From contig JANQSK010000452.1 of the NCBI GenBank assembly GCA_028284105.1, positions 1 through 6,809 of the forward strand: a stretch of DNA of 6,809 nt, read 5' to 3'. The notes below the pieces were generated by a model that was given only the letters and a program-made list of their open reading frames with translations, was not told the DNA's origin and did not search any database. Shown here piece by piece: positions 5,932-6,809 of the stretch. The position numbers were made by a program, and so were the translations under genes. How positions within the stretch are numbered: the first letter of the stretch is position 1; each line of letters starts with the position of its first letter. This stretch comes from Anaerolineae bacterium (GTDB taxonomy: Bacteria; Chloroflexota; Anaerolineae; Promineifilales; Promineifilaceae).

Positions 5932-6809
5932 AAGGTATCTTATCTGGGATGCGGATTATAGAAGGTTCCGCGTTTATTGCTGCCCCGCTGGGTGGCATGA
6001 CGCTGGCTCAATTGGGTGCTGATGTCATTCGCTTTGACCATATTGGAGGCGGTTTAGATTATAAGCGATGGCCGCTCACGAAAGATGGTCATAGTCTTTA
6101 CTGGGCTGATTTAAATAAAGGGAAACGCTCCATTGCTGTCAACTTGCGCTCACCAGAAGGGCAAGAGCTACTGACTGAATTGATTGCGACTCCTGGTCCA
6201 GATGCGGGCCTGTTTTTAACGAATTTCCCGTCTAGAGGGTGGTTAACGTATGAAAATCTTCAGAAATATCGTGCTGATCTCATAAAAATTACGATTCAAG
6301 GGGATCGTCATGGAGGAACGGCCGTTGATTACACCGTAAATGCACAAACGGGGCTTCCTTATATGACGGGCCCAAAAGACGGTCACGATCCGGTTAATCA
6401 TGTGTTACCCGCCTGGGATTGCCTAACGGGACAAATGGCGGCCATTGGTCTCTTAGCGGCAGAGCGGCACCGTAGCCGTACCGGTGAAGGTCAGCATATC
6501 GAGCTTGCGCTAGCCGACGTGGCTTTGGCTACGATGAGCAATTTGGCTTATCTAAGTGAAGTGGCTGTAAATGGGGAAGAGCGGGCTCGGCATGGTAATC
6601 ATCTTTTTGGTGCTTTTGGTAAAGACTTCGTTACCAGCACTGGAGAGCGCGTGATGATTGTGGGTATCACAAAACGGCAGTGGCGGGCTATCGGAGAAGC
6701 GATGGAATTAACGGCCGATTTTGACAATCTGGCACAATCATTAGGGTTGGATTTTGCTAACGAAGGGGATCGATTTCAGGCGCGAGAAGAATTATCCCAA
6801 TTAGTGGGG
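5928..6809 (+). CDS. mct: CaiB/BaiF family CoA transferase, probable 2-methylfumaryl-CoA (mesaconyl-CoA) isomerase (partial, C-terminus beyond the window)
   Basis: This is a class III CoA transferase with 294 residues visible of about 400. The N-terminal Rossmann-type pattern is clear: LSGMRIIEGSAFIAAPLGGM (5-24), then LAQLGADVIRFD (26-37) and LNKGKRSIAVNLRSPEGQELL (62-82). The catalytic Asp is probably Asp164 in PAWDCLTGQ, which lies before GLLAAERHRSRTGEGQ (174-189), as in formyl-CoA transferase. The opening segments, including GGGLDYKRWP (40-49), VDYTVNAQTGLPYMTGP (133-149) and HLFGAFGKDF (225-234), closely resemble from memory the Chloroflexus Mct group. Mct moves CoA within one molecule, turning mesaconyl-C1-CoA into mesaconyl-C4-CoA, in the 3-hydroxypropionate bi-cycle. 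The coupled upstream dehydrogenase would supply mesaconyl-C1-CoA, which fits. An intermolecular CoA transferase for a related dicarboxylate is the alternative. One ACGGCCGT copy (6318) and a near copy ACGGCCGA (6711) lie within. Confidence 0.8.
   Translation, partial: MKGILSGMRIIEGSAFIAAPLGGMTLAQLGADVIRFDHIGGGLDYKRWPLTKDGHSLYWADLNKGKRSIAVNLRSPEGQELLTELIATPGPDAGLFLTNFPSRGWLTYENLQKYRADLIKITIQGDRHGGTAVDYTVNAQTGLPYMTGPKDGHDPVNHVLPAWDCLTGQMAAIGLLAAERHRSRTGEGQHIELALADVALATMSNLAYLSEVAVNGEERARHGNHLFGAFGKDFVTSTGERVMIVGITKRQWRAIGEAMELTADFDNLAQSLGLDFANEGDRFQAREELSQLVG

Larger units (their letters stand above)
1493..6325. repeat. Dispersed 8-base palindrome ACGGCCGT, 11 exact copies
   Basis: Exact copies start at 1493, 1940, 2129, 2685, 3091, 3744, 3966, 4385, 4630, 5092 and 6318. 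All lie inside genes: five in the first ABC gene, two in the propeller gene, three in the dehydrogenase and one in the CoA transferase. The second ABC gene (1-1394) has none. Some copies extend further, for example GAAACGGCCGTTTC (4627-4640) and AAACGGCCGTTT (4383-4394). Only three other CGGCCG hexamers occur (2736, 3761, 6712), so the A and T flanks are part of the motif. About 0.1 copy would be expected by chance in this length. The copies fall in three codon phases (see findings), so the constraint is on DNA rather than protein. Confidence 0.9.

Overview
The window is compact, protein-coding bacterial DNA: four genes closely packed on each side of one short divergent promoter region. I see no RNA genes, CRISPR array, insertion sequence or terminator. 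The source is not certain. The protein families (a paired ABC exporter and a CoA transferase of the Chloroflexus-type mesaconyl-CoA isomerase family) suggest a member of the Chloroflexota, but this rests on recognition of the families only.

Layout. The left side (1-4076) is a minus-strand operon, read right to left. It starts with an SMP-30/strictosidine-synthase-like beta-propeller protein (4076-3156), followed after 7 bases by a first ABC exporter half (3148-1391). A second ABC exporter half overlaps it by ATGA (1394-1) and runs off the left edge. The first ABC half has Asp in place of the catalytic Glu after Walker B, which points to a heterodimeric exporter. A 175-base intergenic region (4077-4251) separates the two directions. 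It holds two back-to-back sigma70-like promoters, each with a copy of the same operator-like motif in its spacer. The right side (4252-6809) is a plus-strand operon: a long acyl-CoA dehydrogenase that resembles (2S)-methylsuccinyl-CoA dehydrogenase (Mcd), overlapping by ATGA with a CaiB/BaiF CoA transferase that resembles 2-methylfumaryl-CoA isomerase (Mct) and runs off the right edge.

How the genes fit together. If both right-hand calls hold, the dehydrogenase makes exactly the substrate of its neighbour: methylsuccinyl-CoA -> mesaconyl-C1-CoA -> mesaconyl-C4-CoA, which could then be hydrated to citramalyl-CoA and cleaved to acetyl-CoA and pyruvate. That would join the ethylmalonyl-CoA pathway to the end of the 3-hydroxypropionate bi-cycle. 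The role of the hydrolase and exporter operon is not evident from the sequence, but the shared motif suggests the two operons answer to the same regulator.

The most unusual signal is at DNA level. The 8-base palindrome ACGGCCGT occurs 11 times in this window (about 0.1 expected by chance), in four genes on both strands and in all three codon phases. This resembles the HIP1 palindrome of cyanobacteria but has a different sequence.
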